64,000 nucleotides of DNA from Agrocybe praecox (taxonomy: Eukaryota > Basidiomycota > Agaricomycetes > Agaricales > Agrocybaceae): the NCBI GenBank assembly GCA_964017145.1, contig OZ024852.1, forward strand, positions 3,163,945 through 3,227,944, written 5' to 3'. Numbering within the stretch: the stretch's first letter is position 1; each line of letters begins with the position of its first letter. Below are positions 1-11,902 of this stretch, piece after piece. Position numbers and translations under genes: made by a program. A model generated the notes under the pieces. The model did not search any database and was not told the DNA's origin. It saw only the letters and a list, made by a program, of their open reading frames with translations.

Positions 1-280
1 CAAACGCTCATAATCTGAATGTAAGGGATATCCAAGCTACAAGAAAAGGTCAGCGATAGTAACATCCTTTTGTTCCACGGCTTACTTCGGCAATTGCTGC
101 AGCACCATTGCACATATTTTTGAAGTGTTTTGTGTTGTCGTCATAAGCAGAGAACTCGGAGATCAAAGCCTGGTAGGTGACATTGGTTTCTGAGAGGGAC
201 TCTTCAAGGACATAATCTATGTCTTTCAAGAAATTAGATAGCATGTCCCTCGAAAAGCTCGAAGTATTGTCCATTGGCAC
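1..280 (-). CDS. TRI5-like terpene synthase, 5' end only (runs off the left edge)
   Basis: Partial gene. Exon 1 (280-86, 65 codons) is followed by a GT-AG intron (85-37) and the first 36 nt of exon 2. The protein start resembles the complete synthase at 6139-7333: both have a VTYQAL/ISYQAL block, an AIAE or TIAE exon end at the same phase, and exon 2 opening with a Tyr-Pro-x-His-Ser-Asp stretch. The aspartate-rich and NSE metal-binding motifs would lie outside the window, so activity cannot be judged. By family this would be a cytosolic class I sesquiterpene cyclase acting on farnesyl diphosphate. Start codon: ATG at 280; a second Met two codons later is equally possible. Paralogy with the gene at 6139-7333 is seen directly; the substrate is inferred. 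Confidence 0.75.
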
Positions 281-363
281 TGAGGGATAGAGTAAAAGTC
301 TTTATACTTGACTATTGTGTGGAAAGGAGAGTTTGGTTTTCTTTCTCAACAAGCGTTTAGCGC

Positions 364-375
364 TCTTTTATATGA
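364..375 (-). promoter_or_regulatory. TATA-like box of the left-edge terpene synthase
   Basis: Read on the minus strand this is CATATAAAAGAG, about 85-95 nt upstream of the ATG at 280. The complete paralogue has a similar TATAAAAA at the same distance from its own start. Confidence 0.5.
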
Positions 376-1488
376 CGAAATCCGTCAACGTATAACTTTA
401 ACTCGATGCGCCAATCTTCTTGTTTAGAAAATGCCCGCCAGTGTTAGAATCAGGTATAGTTGGTCTTTCCCAATACGCACATCTACGTTGAACTAGTGGC
501 TATGTGGAGAAGACATGGAGCCGTACAGGACTCACGGACCTCGGAAGCCGTTGTGATTAGTTGGCACCGTTCTGAAACATGAAAACCAAAACTCATGGGT
601 GCTTCGCGCTGGGATATTCTCTGCCAATGCTAGTCTGTCTCTCTGTTTTGGACTTCTAAGAATTATGAAGGGTGTTGAGATTAGATCCTAGTACTCATGG
701 CGAACTAAATAAATTTGAACTTGACCCCAGTCTATTGATCGTCACTAACTAGGGAAACAAAGGAGTCTTAAGCGGCGGCGTGAAGATTTTTGGTTCGGAA
801 GATAGTGCCGTGTCAGGCGATAGATTGAATGGAGGAGGTTAAATTTAAAAAGAAGGACTCGAGCCAAAAATCTAGAAATCTTAATTTAATCTTATCTAAT
901 CTTGCCATGTTTTTATCTCACGTGTGCTTATTAATATCTTACATCACCCACGGGTCACTGCCACCTGCCCTGCTTGCAACTTTCCTATCCCACCGCACTG
1001 AAGGCCCAAGCCTTCTTGAGGCCTTCTCTGTCTCTTTTTCTTTATTCCTTTTAGGAAATACTCGATCAATGATACATATATATTCAGCAGTCAAGTTTTA
1101 TAAATTGTACCCAAGTCATTGCAGGTTCGAATTAGCTCTCCTAAAATTTCCTGGACACAGATATCCGAGTCTTGACGTCGTGAGTAGAAACCCTCGACAT
1201 TGATACAAAAATATGAGTTTAAGTGGATTTTGATCGCCAATGAAGCTGTATGTCGAATGATCGAAGTCATGTTGTTCCCCGCAGCTCCCCAGCACCTCGG
1301 TGAAGCACCACCATATGCGCTCAAAAAGGATTCTTTGTCGCAGAGACGTCGAGAGCGAAGGGTCATGTGTAGTCTTATGAGCCGACATCCAAGAAAATGG
1401 TATTAAAAATTGCACCTATAAAATTGTCGAGTACTGGGAACGGAATGGAGGTCTGTGGTGCACATTCGTCCGCACTCTCGCGCCGAAG
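376..1488. other. Intergenic stretch without a supported gene
   Basis: No reading frame shows codon structure, splice signals or a recognisable motif. The one notable spot is 1090-1205, listed separately as a weak tRNA-derived repeat. Confidence 0.5.
1090..1205 (+). repeat. Possible degenerate tRNA-derived SINE
   Basis: A GCAGGTTCGAATT stretch at 1122 resembles a Pol III B box, with a weak A-box-like CAGCAGTCAAG about 35 nt upstream. It is followed by an unrelated body ending in TACAAAAATA. No cloverleaf can be drawn, so it is not a functional tRNA. Weak call. Confidence 0.22.
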
Positions 1489-4040
1489 ATGCTGACTAGG
1501 TTGTCCTTGGTTACATCACTTCTTGTGTATTGCGTACATGCAGCCCCCTCGCCTAGTACACTAGGATCTGACATCAGTCTGTTGTTCCAAAATGATCTGG
1601 ACTGTGAGTTTCTTTGTTGACTTCTGAACTAGGTTTTAATCTTTTTTTCAAGGGCCACATGCCACAGAACATAACGGGACGGTTATGATCACAAAAAGTG
1701 GAACCAACAAAGACGCCACTACATCATGCAAAGATCTCAACGAATCGCTTCTTCCAACGCAGGGAATCCACTTCTCCTCCGATATCAAGTTGATCATGCA
1801 ATATCTCGCGTTGAAAGATAACAAGTTCGCGAAGCAGAAGTTCTGGGTCGAAGCAAGTCCAGCGAGACCGTGCTCTGCCATTTCTCTTGATCACGGAATT
1901 CAATCTGTATCGTGCAATTCCAGACTGCCCGCTTTCTGTTCTCAGAGTGCCCCGTTCAGGCCGAACACGAACGTTGACCCCAATCCAAATTTCCATGTCC
2001 AGGTCCAATCGAAAAAGCTGACAGTTATTGGGTAAGTCTCTCGTATCCTCGATTGTTATTTACCGAAATGACATTGCCCCTTTGTTCTTTGGCTGTACTA
2101 TTTAGTACGCGCGATGCACTTTCCTTCCGATTCATTGGAATTCCCTTCGCGGACCCCTTTGAACGCTTCACATACTCCAAGGTATTCAGTTCTACTGCCA
2201 CTGTCAATGCTCTAGCCTACGGCTCGCGATGCGTTCAAGTCGGTGGGGGAAACGAGAATTGCTTATTCTTAAATGTATACACTCCGTTCCTCCCTCAAAA
2301 TGCGGCAAAATCGAAGAAAGACTTGCGACCCGTCATGTTTTGGATTCACGGTGGGGCGTTCACTGGCGGAGAGGCGAGTGATGGCGTTTTTGATGGCGGA
2401 AATCTGGTTAGTAGGAGCGATGTGGTTGTCGTAACGATCCAGTATCGGTGAGTTGAGTGGATTAAACGCTTTCTCGTTGAAAACTAAGCGTTAAGTCTTT
2501 CCTCGGATCCCCAGCTTAGGCGCGATCGGTTTTCTCGCCCTAGAAGATGGAGTCACAAATGGGAACTTTGGCCTTGCTGACCAGGTATTTTCCCTTCAAT
2601 TTGATTTACGTAGAAGAGAGGATTGTTTCTAATACTATTTGTCCTCGATGCCTAGGTCACCGCTCTTCAATGGGTTCACGACCATATTGCTGATTTTGGC
2701 GGTGACCCAGACCGGGTAACGATCTTCGGAGAATCAGCTGGGGGGAGCTCTGTACGCGCTCTCCTTGCCACCAAACCAGCTTTTGGCCTTTTCCAAGGGG
2801 CCGTCGCACAGAGTAACCTAGGCGGATTCGGGTTCGCGAGCACATATTCGAATTACTTTACGATCCAGCAACAGTTCGCCATGTTTGCTGGACCGACGAT
2901 AAATGCGGTTGGATGTGGGAATGTTACGGATGTACTGGGGTGTTTGAGGGCTGTCGACGGGCAAACTTTGATTAATACACCCAGCGAGCCGAAGTGAGAT
3001 ACGATCACACAAATCACGACATTTACTGATCCACCATTTTTGTATCCTATTTCGCTTAGGTTCATTGTCGTCGACGGGAAATTCATCACGACAGACAAAC
3101 TCGTCCTGAACGGGAAAGGTCCAGCCGCCAATAATGCCCATGTTATATTCGGATGGCTTCGAGACGACGGAGCCGACTTCATGGGAGCGTTGCCCACCTC
3201 AACAAGCACACTTACCAGCTCACTTCTCGGTGCTGGGTATGTAAATTATAGATCAAGGCGCTTACTGATTTATTAATGACATACTGCATAGATTTCCATT
3301 CAATGTTACGCAAGCAGCCGTAAACTCTCCTCTGTTTCCTATGCCTCAGGGACCCGATCCACTTATGAACTTGTTCAACTTGACAAGTCGGATTGGAACT
3401 AACGGGCAATTTGTGTACGCGTTTTTCTAGAGTTGCTAGATCTATGGAATAGTGCTCATTCAGAACCGAATTTCACAGGTGTATTAACCAAGCCACGGTG
3501 CAAGCTGCAGCCAAAAATAATATCTTCAAATCCGTGCATGCGTTCCAATTCGATAGGAGCTTTGGGGGATTCGAGCCCATTCCTGGAATTTGCGATCCCC
3601 CCAAAACGGCACAATTCCCCTTTGGGGATACTAGCTTGCCATATTATCGGTGAACCCTTGCGCTATACCCCCTTTCCAGTATTTCTGATAGATAGCTTTA
3701 CAGATGCCACGCAGGAGATCTAACGTATGTTTTCGGAACGCAGGGCCAAAGTAATATAGCATTCCGAGATCCTGGAGACCTTATCCTTGAACAGGTAACT
3801 ACAGACGTCTGGGGTGCATTTGCCCGAACCTTCGATCCCAACCCCACTTCCCAGTATCTCGAAGCGAGAGGATACACGAATACCACCGCAGTCCTGAAAA
3901 AGTCGGGAGAGTGGGCACCAATTACCACAAGAAACAAGAATCCGTTGAGATTGATTGACATGCCTCAGTGGTCAAGTGTGCCGTTCCGCGAGGTCGAGCA
4001 GTGCGCGGTTTTGGGGCTTCCGTTAACCATGTTGCAATAG
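1489..4040 (+). CDS. Secreted type-B carboxylesterase/lipase (alpha/beta hydrolase), 683 aa, nine exons
   Basis: Exons: 1489-1603, 1653-2031, 2106-2447, 2515-2584, 2656-2993, 3060-3236, 3292-3414, 3479-3649, 3704-4040. All joins keep one open frame. An N-terminal signal peptide (about residues 1-19, ending near His-Ala-Ala-Pro) precedes an extra region of about 130 residues before the hydrolase core. Core landmarks: RDALSFRFIGIPFA (167-180), a disulfide pair Cys207/Cys217, the oxyanion loop HGGAFTGG (246-253), the nucleophile elbow GESAGG with Ser329, an acidic residue in the RDDG turn (Asp451 probable; many relatives use Glu), and His574 in CHAGDL. All triad positions are present, so the gene looks functional. 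Family members hydrolyse ester bonds of lipids or plant-derived esters outside the cell; the substrate here is unknown. Nothing links it to the F-box gene that follows on the other strand. Confidence 0.92.
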
Positions 4041-4164
4041 TTACAACAACATTCAATTGTTTCTACACTCCTTAACAATACTGATATATAAAAGTTAGGC
4101 AAATATCCATGAAATATTCAAGATTCTCGCTGTGGATGTAGCTTTGTATACTACCAATTTTTAG

Positions 4165-5444
4165 CTACATATGGTTGCTCCCCTGTGTCTGGAATCTGGC
4201 GGAAAGCTCCTCCTGGAATGCTGCGAGGGCCACCCTATCAGCCGCTGCATCAACAAAATCACCGTCCTCTGGGTTTGAATACTCGCTATATCCTCCTTCC
4301 GTATCCCACCATGCATATCCACGGAAATATTCTTCATCCGTTTCATCTCGTCCTGGTAGAGGATCGAATTTGAACTGCCTAAGTTTCCGCAAGTTGTCCT
4401 TGAAGGATCCAAATAACTCTCCCCACGTAATTATATCTGGAACGTTCTCGGCGTCGATCATACATGAACGCAAGTGGAGCTCTTGAAGTGTATCTTTGTG
4501 TCGCAGAATGAATCGGGAGAAACTGGGTGGTGTATTTTGGCTGAAATGATTGTATACCACGTCTCCAATGCAAAGGCTTTTCAATTTTCCATACGAAAGG
4601 CTATCCCACTGTGCATCATTAAGCCCGTGTGCGTATCGGTCGCCTTCATATGTGAGGGATTCGAGCTCAGTTGATGCCTTGAGGAACGTTGTAATTTCGC
4701 TTTTAAAGATTTCGTAGTAATCAGAAGCAGGAAAATCTGATCCACATTCTATGTCTGAATCCACCTCCGCGAGCGATATACCTAGACGTTTGACGGATTT
4801 CAGGAAGGATTGCAGGCCTTCCGCACGCATGCCCGTGTGTGAAACTGGATATATGTTCCGAAATTCGAGATTTCGAATCGTAAACCCATGCTCGACATGT
4901 AGATGAGATAGTTTCTTGAATATTTCCGACCTAAGTTTTCTTTCAGGCGTCACGCAATCGTTCGATAAGTAATCGTAGTTCTCAAAATCGAAGTCTTCGT
5001 CGTCCTCGTTCAATGGGCCGAGGTACTCACTCCCGTAAGCGGGAAAGAGGATGCGAAGCGTGTCGAGATTGTGAAAATTACGAAAGAAGTTAAAATCTTG
5101 AAGAGATCCTGGAATATTCTTGACTACCATAATGCCACTATGAGTCGACACTGGCTTGGATGGGATGGGTACGCACAAATGGGATTTGGATAAGTCAAAT
5201 CTGTCGTATCATAGGTGATCTCTTTCACATAATGTGAAATATATGTGGATGTCGAGAGATCCTGGAAGGGAATTTGCTTCCCTGACGCAGTCCTAGATTT
5301 GCGTATGCACAAACGCTTCCAGACAACAGGTGATGCTGCACCCTCAAATGACTTGGAGACCAAACGACAAGAAATGAGGTCCTGACGGTCATCGATGTTT
5401 TCTAGGATTGAATGAACGAGTTCCACAGCAAGAAGAACCATCAA
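4165..5444 (-). CDS. F-box protein with leucine-rich C-terminal region, 408 aa, two exons
   Basis: Exon 1 5444-5177, a 53-nt intron (5176-5124), exon 2 5123-4165. The intron is phase 1 and restores the frame to give a stop at 4165. Residues about 4-45 match an F-box: a VELVHSIL-type helix, then a Leu-Ile-Ser-Cys-Arg-Leu-Val-Ser-Lys helix and a trailing Trp-Lys-Arg-Leu. The remainder carries degenerate leucine-rich segments (LESLTYEGD, LQELHLRSCMID) seen in many mushroom F-box proteins. Such proteins recruit substrates to SCF ubiquitin ligases through Skp1; the target is unknown. The C-terminal half resembles the damaged gene at 19910-21378 (shared FI-(L/F)RHKDTL block), so they are paralogues. 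Either of the two starting Met codons is possible. Confidence 0.85.
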
Positions 5445-6138
5445 GGGTTATTGCAGTTCCAGTCGTAGTGATGGTTGAGGAAAAAGGGCTGATGTTAATG
5501 TTGGTCCCATATCCGAATCGCTTGCAAGAGCCTGGCCCCCGCCGGACACATCACCCCGCATCACCGCGTCACCCGTGAGCGCGTAAGCGCGTCGGTGCCG
5601 CGCAAAACAAGGTCGTCATCATGACTCAGTGGAGCAGTCCAGAGTGCAGCTGGATGACGTAGCAGGGCTCGGAAGCGCGTTGAGCAGCCTAGTAAGGTGG
5701 CAGTTGCGGTCAAAGCAAGATGCATTCAGCTATGTACGCGTCGGTCACATATCTGCATGGCATAATCTAATCTAATCTAATCTAACAAAAATTGCACTGC
5801 CACATCAAGTGATATACATCAGGTGGGTATCAATCAATCGCTTCCGGTGCTAATAGTTTCGAAAAAATCCGGATAGAAAAACATGTCATATATGCGCTGA
5901 GGTTGATATATGTTGCACAAAAAAACGTACAAGATATATTAGATACAAGTGTGTAATAAAGCAAGAAGATCGTCGAACCTATTTCTATAGAGAAGCGACA
6001 ACATAAATGATGTACAAAATGATGTAGGAGTTACTGTCTATAATACCTGTGGAGTATGCAGACCACAACGGTACTTTAAATTTTTAAAGAGGGTTTTAAA
6101 ACTTATTCTCCATGACCCCCAGCCCATCGTTCTCTATT
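5445..6138. other. Intergenic, with an AATCT microsatellite
   Basis: No gene seen. 5763-5785 holds four to five copies of AATCT, and the same short repeat recurs at 8866-8885. The first 250 bases are GC-richer than the rest. Confidence 0.5.
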
Positions 6139-7333
6139 TCAAGAGATGATGTTCAATTCATCAAGGCGGTATCTTTTGAGTGTGAAATGGAATCCCCTGT
6201 TTACATATTAGTTACGCCTGTGGAAATTCAAGGATGTAAAAAAAATACTCACAAGTAACCATTCACAAATTGCTTCCATACAAGCAATGCATCGCTACTA
6301 GTCGATTCTAGGACCTTGTTGATTCTACGGTTCGCCTCCAATGCTTCATCGACGACGTCTTGCAACGTCTCTTTTAAGGGTCGTCCGGTGACAAATGCCC
6401 GATTGTAAACATAATTATTCTTCTCTCCTGCGAGATCTTCCTTGTAGAATCTGTGTTCACGTTTGTTGGCTCCGAGCTACCGATGGAATAGAATAGAAAA
6501 TTGCTTACGATAAAATGTCGTTCACCATATTTGTGTATGTGGTGATATCGTCGATAACTTGAATGTACGTTGTCATATCCAGCTTCTTTTCCCTTGGGAA
6601 AAGCATGAATGCGTATGCCTGCGCACTCCCTGTCTTGTTGCGCAGAAAATAAGGCCACGAGCGTGCTGCATCGCTCAATTTCATATCGCGAATCTCGGGC
6701 ATCTGTTCCAATAAGCATCCGTTAAGGAAGTCCATTGCAGCAAGATTGATACAATTTGCAGGGATGGGGTCATAGAGTCGGTAGTAGTCGGTAAGGTGTT
6801 TGCGGAAGGAAACAAGAAAGGTTCCTTCGGGTGTGGCGTCCTGTGTTAAAACACGCTTTTGAAAATCTGTCAAGTATTCGGGGAACCTCTGGCCAAGGTC
6901 GTCAACGTAAATGAGGAACCTAGGTGGCCGGAACCAGTCAATAATGACATGGCGTGAGGTTGAATGGGCTTACCAGGTAAACCTTGCGATTTGGATCCGA
7001 ACTTCGTCAGAGTGCCCTGGGTACGAAAGCTACAATTTTACTATTAGTTCTAGGCTAACATTTTCGACAATGTGCACATACCTCCGCTATGGTTGCTGAC
7101 TCACGGCAGAGCGCATCAAACCAGGAGCCAGTTTTGTATGCTGCAAACTCATTTTGCAATGCCTGGTAGGAGATATTGTCGTCGGAAATGGGCGCCTCTG
7201 GACGGTAGTTGAGATCACGGATGAAGTTGGCGAATATCTCCCCGACAAATGTGCTCCCCATTGATGCGATTTTCTCTTGCACTGGAGGACTAGTGAAAGC
7301 TGATGAGGTTGAGTTGATAGCGACGCAAGCCAT
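6139..7333 (-). CDS. Trichodiene-synthase-like (TRI5 family) sesquiterpene synthase, 324 aa, five exons
   Basis: Exons on the minus strand: 7333-7082, 7029-6974, 6919-6509, 6450-6253, 6196-6139; all phases agree. Class I terpene cyclase motifs are in place: an aspartate-rich DDLGQ at residues 109-113, an NSE motif NDILSFYKE at 236-244 (Asn, Ser and Glu at the metal-binding spacing), and a C-terminal Arg-Tyr pair (314-315) used for diphosphate sensing. Length and motif order match basidiomycete members of the trichodiene synthase family, which cyclise farnesyl diphosphate to various sesquiterpenes. The product cannot be read from sequence, and being 'TRI5-like' does not imply trichothecenes. 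No P450 or other tailoring gene lies nearby. The left-edge gene is a close paralogue on the same strand. Confidence 0.92.
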
Positions 7334-7410
7334 TTGAGTTATATGAGTTATGTATGAGGTTGACTGTATGAAGGGGTGCCGATTGTTATGAGTCTAATAG
7401 AGCCTCGCGG

Positions 7411-7426
7411 GCTTTGTTTTTATACC
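7411..7426 (-). promoter_or_regulatory. TATA box of the terpene synthase
   Basis: Minus-strand GGTATAAAAACAAAGC, about 80-90 nt upstream of the ATG at 7333, in the same position as the TATA-like box of the left-edge paralogue. Confidence 0.55.
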
Positions 7427-9465
7427 AAAACATAAGAGGCTATCCTGCGAAACCTGTATGATGGTATAATGACACTTGGAGAGATCTGCAAAGCCTCTCC
7501 GCGGAGGGTCACTCTTCCTTTCGTCTGGAATAGTCCCACATCCTCTGTTCGGGTGCGAGAGGCTCGCGGCCATCGGTGTCTCGTATCGGCGAACCGTCGT
7601 GACAGGTGAATGATTCACAGCTTGGTAAGTAAAGCTTCAATTTTCGACATTAAAAAGTGTAGGAACTGATAACAAGCTGCCAGAATATGTACCTATGTGA
7701 CCTTATTCCAAGAGCTTTTTAATGATTTTTTGTCCACATTCATTATTATTCCCTCGAAGATAGTTCAACGATTGAAGAAAGCAACAAAATTATCAACGAG
7801 GAAAATTCAGGACCTGATTCCCTGGAATACCCGAAATTGACATAACGTGCGTGTACATATCCCCTTTACTACGATAAACTCTAAGTTAACCGTACATATT
7901 TTCTACATGCTGATAAGCTCAAAATAGGTATGTGTTATCTATCAATGACATCAAACCTGAGGCCTGAGGCTTTACATACAGCTCTGCAACCTACCACTAC
8001 GGCTATTCGGACGTTTTTTCCCGAGGCCCAACCTGTTCCACTCCGTCGATCCTGGGAACCAGCTAAAATCACTGGTTCTTGGCAGAACGCCGTCCCTTCT
8101 TTTGTACGCAAATATGAGGCCATTGCCGTCGGGTAATGATGGAATTTCTAAATTAATGATACTATTCCCCCCTCGCCGAAATAGACAAGGCACACCCGTG
8201 TATCCCTGCGAATGATGCTAACTGATAACCCTTAGTATTCGAAGTTTTCAAGCTAATTTTAACTCCGCTAACTTTAGACTCACAAAAAAGAACCGAACAC
8301 GGTGATCAAGGATCAGAGTGAATGCTATGCCCTCTTTCTCTGTTATGACTGGCATCGCATGTCTTCAAACACGCGGCGGGAGATTATTTTTGCATAGGGA
8401 GAGTCTATGTTCCGACCCCACAGTTTATATGGGGAATAACGCTCGCTAATGTTTGTGGTGGGGAGAAGCGCCGGTGCAAGGACAAAGCACCTCCCGACTC
8501 TTAATATGGATGCATGCCTAGCACATACGGTTAATAAACCTGAGGTCAACATTATGCCGATGTTCCACCGCACGAATTGGAAGACGGTCGGATGTAATAA
8601 TGCGCTTTCTTATCTAATCGGCGCACTCAGCATTTTCTTGCGTTCATCTTGCGACACTAATTATAATACGGCTAACGGAGTTCCCAAATCCCGATAAATT
8701 ATCAGCAACATGAGAGTCACTATTAATCATAAGCTGAGAAAAGATGGAAGGAAGGGATGAGAAAAGGAAAGAATCAAGAGTACTGTGGTCAACCCTAGAT
8801 TTGTTAGAAAGTCCAATATGACTCAGACTCAGGTAAATGGCCTTGTGAATGTGTCGCATACATGCAATCTAATCTAATCTAATCTGCTCAATGGATCAGT
8901 CGTCGATCGCCCCGTAATTGTGCAGTTCTTAGCGAGGATGATGGTAGATCAGTTACAGGCGTTTGTCCCCACTGACGCCGATTTTTGTTTCCCTGGAAAA
9001 AAGGTATATAATTTGGCTAACAAATGATTGCTCCAGAGGGAAATAACACCGGCGGCTTTCCTCCGAGTCGGCATAACTACATTTGAATCTCCGCTCGAAC
9101 ACCAATACGTCAGCACTCCAGCGCTTAATGTAGTTTTATTGGATGTGTCTGGCATAAGAGTAATATGGAATGCCTACTTCTGAAAGAAAGTCTTTTTGTT
9201 TCAAGGTTGACATAGAAATTTGTGCAACTATCATAAAATGTGCACACATGTCCGTGTACTCCCGCCTGGCATAAATCGAGACTTGATACGACTGGGGGAG
9301 TTTGATCTTAGTTTGATCTGTCTTATAATTAACTCTCCAGCCAATCTCCAGGAACATGGAATGTATTGTATGCAGAATTTTACCAGTGTATGTACTTAAC
9401 TGCACTCTTCATATTATATTTCCTTATTATAGCTCTATTCAAGCTCTCGATCGTTGAGATTAGGG
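7427..9465. other. Gene-poor stretch, AT-rich
   Basis: No supported gene. 8866-8885 is an (AATCT)4 microsatellite matching the one at 5763-5785. Short open frames here lack splice context and recognisable motifs. Confidence 0.5.
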
Positions 9466-10035
9466 AGCCACTATGGCTGTCCATCCGTCGAAAAAATATT
9501 TTCGTGTATATATACTATATAATATGTATACACTACATGTATCCGAGTATTTACATATATTACCTTAGTTATCCAACATTGATATGCCTTCATTCTAATG
9601 AATGAAGTCAGTTATCCGACATAGAAGTTGGAATCTACAACATAGAAGTTAGAATATCCAATACAGAGTTGAAATCTCCAATGCAGAAGTTGAGATATCC
9701 AACATTGAAGTTGGGACATCCAATATAGAAGTTGGAATCTCCAACATTGAATTTGAGATCTTCAATATTAGAAGTTGGGATATCCAACATTGAATTTGAG
9801 ATATCCAACATTAAATTGAGATCTCCAATATAGAAATTGGGATATCCAATATTAAATTTAAGATATCCAACATACAAATATATTAGATATTCCGACATAT
9901 ATGTTGGATATTCTGATGTGTATGTTGGATAACCAAAGTAATATATGTTAATACTCAATTAAATATTTTATATACAGATTATATAGTATATATACACGGA
10001 AATATTTTTTCGGCGGATGGACAGCCATAAGCCAC
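9466..10035. mobile_element. TIR element (MITE-like), 558 bp, flanked by a 6-bp direct repeat
   Basis: The element proper is 9472-10029. Its ends are inverted: both start TATGGCTGTCCATCCG and continue for about 52 bp with two or three mismatches, through an AT-rich TATATATACTATATAAT stretch. The hexamer AGCCAC sits immediately outside both ends (9466-9471 and 10030-10035), the expected mark of insertion. The interior is an array of 24-bp units. No transposase is encoded, so it is non-autonomous. A 5'-only copy occurs at 40227. Confidence 0.85.
9606..9945. repeat. Array of diverged 24-bp hairpin units inside the TIR element
   Basis: Units of the form TCCAACATnGAAGTTGGnAT recur about every 24 bp for some 300 bp, each a small imperfect palindrome (CCAAC...GTTGG). 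Because 24 is a multiple of three, both strands stay open with an eight-residue periodicity. That is a by-product of the repeat, not evidence of coding. Confidence 0.8.
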
Positions 10036-10074
10036 CTTCAAAAAGCACTCCAAAGGTATTCAGCGAAGAATGAA

Positions 10075-10165
10075 TGATATTATCCCTTTGAAAATTTGGG
10101 ACTCCGGACCGCTCCAATATCAATAGGCAAGTTATACCGATCGAACTATGGTGCCACACTAATGC
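10075..10165 (-). repeat. tRNA-like/SINE head remnant
   Basis: On the minus strand TAGTTCGATCGGTATAAC resembles a tRNA D-arm/A box. About 35 nt later GGAGTCCCAAATTTTC sits where a T-arm/B box would be. The stems do not pair well enough for a tRNA, so a decayed tRNA-derived SINE is the better reading. Confidence 0.35.
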
Positions 10166-10649
10166 CACACGACTACTTAATGGGTAATGGGTAAGAAAAA
10201 CAAAGCTTTCTGATTCCTCTCACAGTCACTCATCTTCTCGACTTGCCATTGTAGAAAGGCGGCATTGAGACGCTTAGTACGCCGGTGCCCGACGTTGAAA
10301 ATTAAAAGACAGGCAGAAAGCAATGTTTTAGTGTGCGGATATACCAGGAAACCTTCCTTTACCATGAAAGTATAAATTTGTACTCATACGAAATGTTGAT
10401 AGGAATAATGCTTGGAACGAGAGGAGCTGAAAACATACGGAAAGTAACGATCAACGAAGCATGGATTCCGTGATATCTTGACGTAAAGTCCAGCTCCAAA
10501 TATACAGTGTTCCCATCGTGTTTGATTAGCGTCCAGGCTTGAAGAACAAGGACGTGATACACGATACGCGACCAATGAATAGTCGTTTTGATCCAACCCT
10601 CTTTCAACCTTCCCCTTCAAGATTTCCCTTCCTACGTCCAGCAAACACC

Positions 10650-11902
10650 ATGGAGAAACTCAGCAGAACAGACCTCATCGCAATTCAAGAGGTCATTCCG
10701 CACCAGTCAAACTCTATTAAATTGTTAAATTCACGAACACACCATATAGGGCGTAATTCCTGGTCCTTCAGTTTTACAAAAGCCTACAGAGGGAATACTA
10801 TTTCTGTTAGTCCAGCTGTACAGTGCATTGAACCCAGTCGAACATCGCCATCTGGAAGGTAGGGAATTTAATCAGTTGCTATCATTTTGAATGCTACTAC
10901 TCCGTTTTGATTCTTATGATGGCCATGATAAACGTTAAACGGCGGTGGGATCATGAGCGACCTATGTTCCCAAGGGACTTCCCACCGCCACCTACAGTAA
11001 CCGGCACAACGGGCGCAGAGACAAAGGATTATTCAACAACGCCCAAATTCAGCCGGCATGAAGGAGAGCCGAGGAATAACACAACTGAAGACTCTGACAT
11101 CCGGAAGGATGGTCATTGCTTGTCGCACTCTGGTTCCCAAACCAGATTGAGCGCCAATAACCATGCGCTCCACAGAGCCCAAAGGTACGTTCATGTGTCC
11201 TAACAGCTCTGATAGGTTGCCCTACGGAGAGACGATACATAGAGGTTTGACTCTCAGAAAACCTACGTTAACGTCAACGCCTTTGGATGCTGGAAATCGA
11301 GGTCTCTCAAGGTATGTTCTCTGGTTGTACAAGTATAAGGGCCGATGTAGGTCAATGATATTCAAAATAAACACCAGCTGCGGAAAAACATACCTGGATG
11401 CTACGAATAAAATATTATATCTTCTCCCCAGCTAAACGCATTCCCTCAGTCAGCATATTTGCGGGAAAAAACGACGACCGTAGCTCATACCCTCTCCGGT
11501 ACCTATCAGCATCCTTCAGCTTCGTCTATGTCACGAACAGGTCCATACTGGGTGTTCGAATTCCCTTCAATCGGGCAACAACAACTCGCACTTTGTTCCA
11601 CCTACATCTCCTTTGGTGCTGAGACTCATTACGCAGAACTTTCGCCCGCAAATCCGACTTCCGCGACTACGGTCGATAGGGACTGGACTCCTCAAGACCC
11701 GTCTCTCATCGAGCAGACCGATCCGTTGAATGGGCACTACATATCTTATCCATCATCCTCCGAGCCACCCCCTTTAGCTGGATACCTTGCTCGATATGAG
11801 GAATTCGCGGCCCTCATCGGTTTCACGTCCCAGAATGACCACCTGGATGCCCCCTCCATCGAGAATAATGAACCTCCTTTGGCGGGCATACAAGGAGGTT
11901 GA
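10650..11902 (+). CDS. Unrecognised protein, 322 aa, four exons
   Basis: Model: 10650-10858, 10975-11194, 11243-11311, 11432-11902. This is the one combination of GT-AG introns found that keeps the frame open to the stop at 11900. The last two exons look most convincingly coding (a Tyr-Val-Asn-Val-Asn-Ala-Phe-Gly stretch, then a Tyr-Trp-Val-Phe-Glu-Phe-Pro stretch). No family, signal peptide or membrane segment is recognised. The second intron uses a GTGTCC donor and is the weakest join. The first exon could belong to something else, because its ATG is simply the first in frame. Nothing in the neighbourhood suggests a role. Confidence 0.4.

Noticed and set aside
829..1203. A 124-codon open frame upstream of the carboxylesterase
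   Set aside because: No family resemblance, composition like noncoding DNA, and it runs into a tRNA-like repeat.
5125..5178. A separate start (337-codon frame) for the F-box protein
   Set aside because: A 53-nt phase-1 intron joins the upstream F-box exon in frame, so the later ATG lies within the intron.
5763..8885. AATCT repeats as telomere-like DNA
   Set aside because: Only four to five units at each site, and the unit is not the TTAGGG type expected for basidiomycete telomeres.
9635..9958. An open frame with eight-residue repeats inside the TIR element
   Set aside because: It follows from a 24-bp noncoding repeat; both strands are open, and the units vary without codon bias.
9471..10030. 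CRISPR-like array
   Set aside because: Repeats are contiguous, diverged and palindromic with no unique spacers; the host is a eukaryote.
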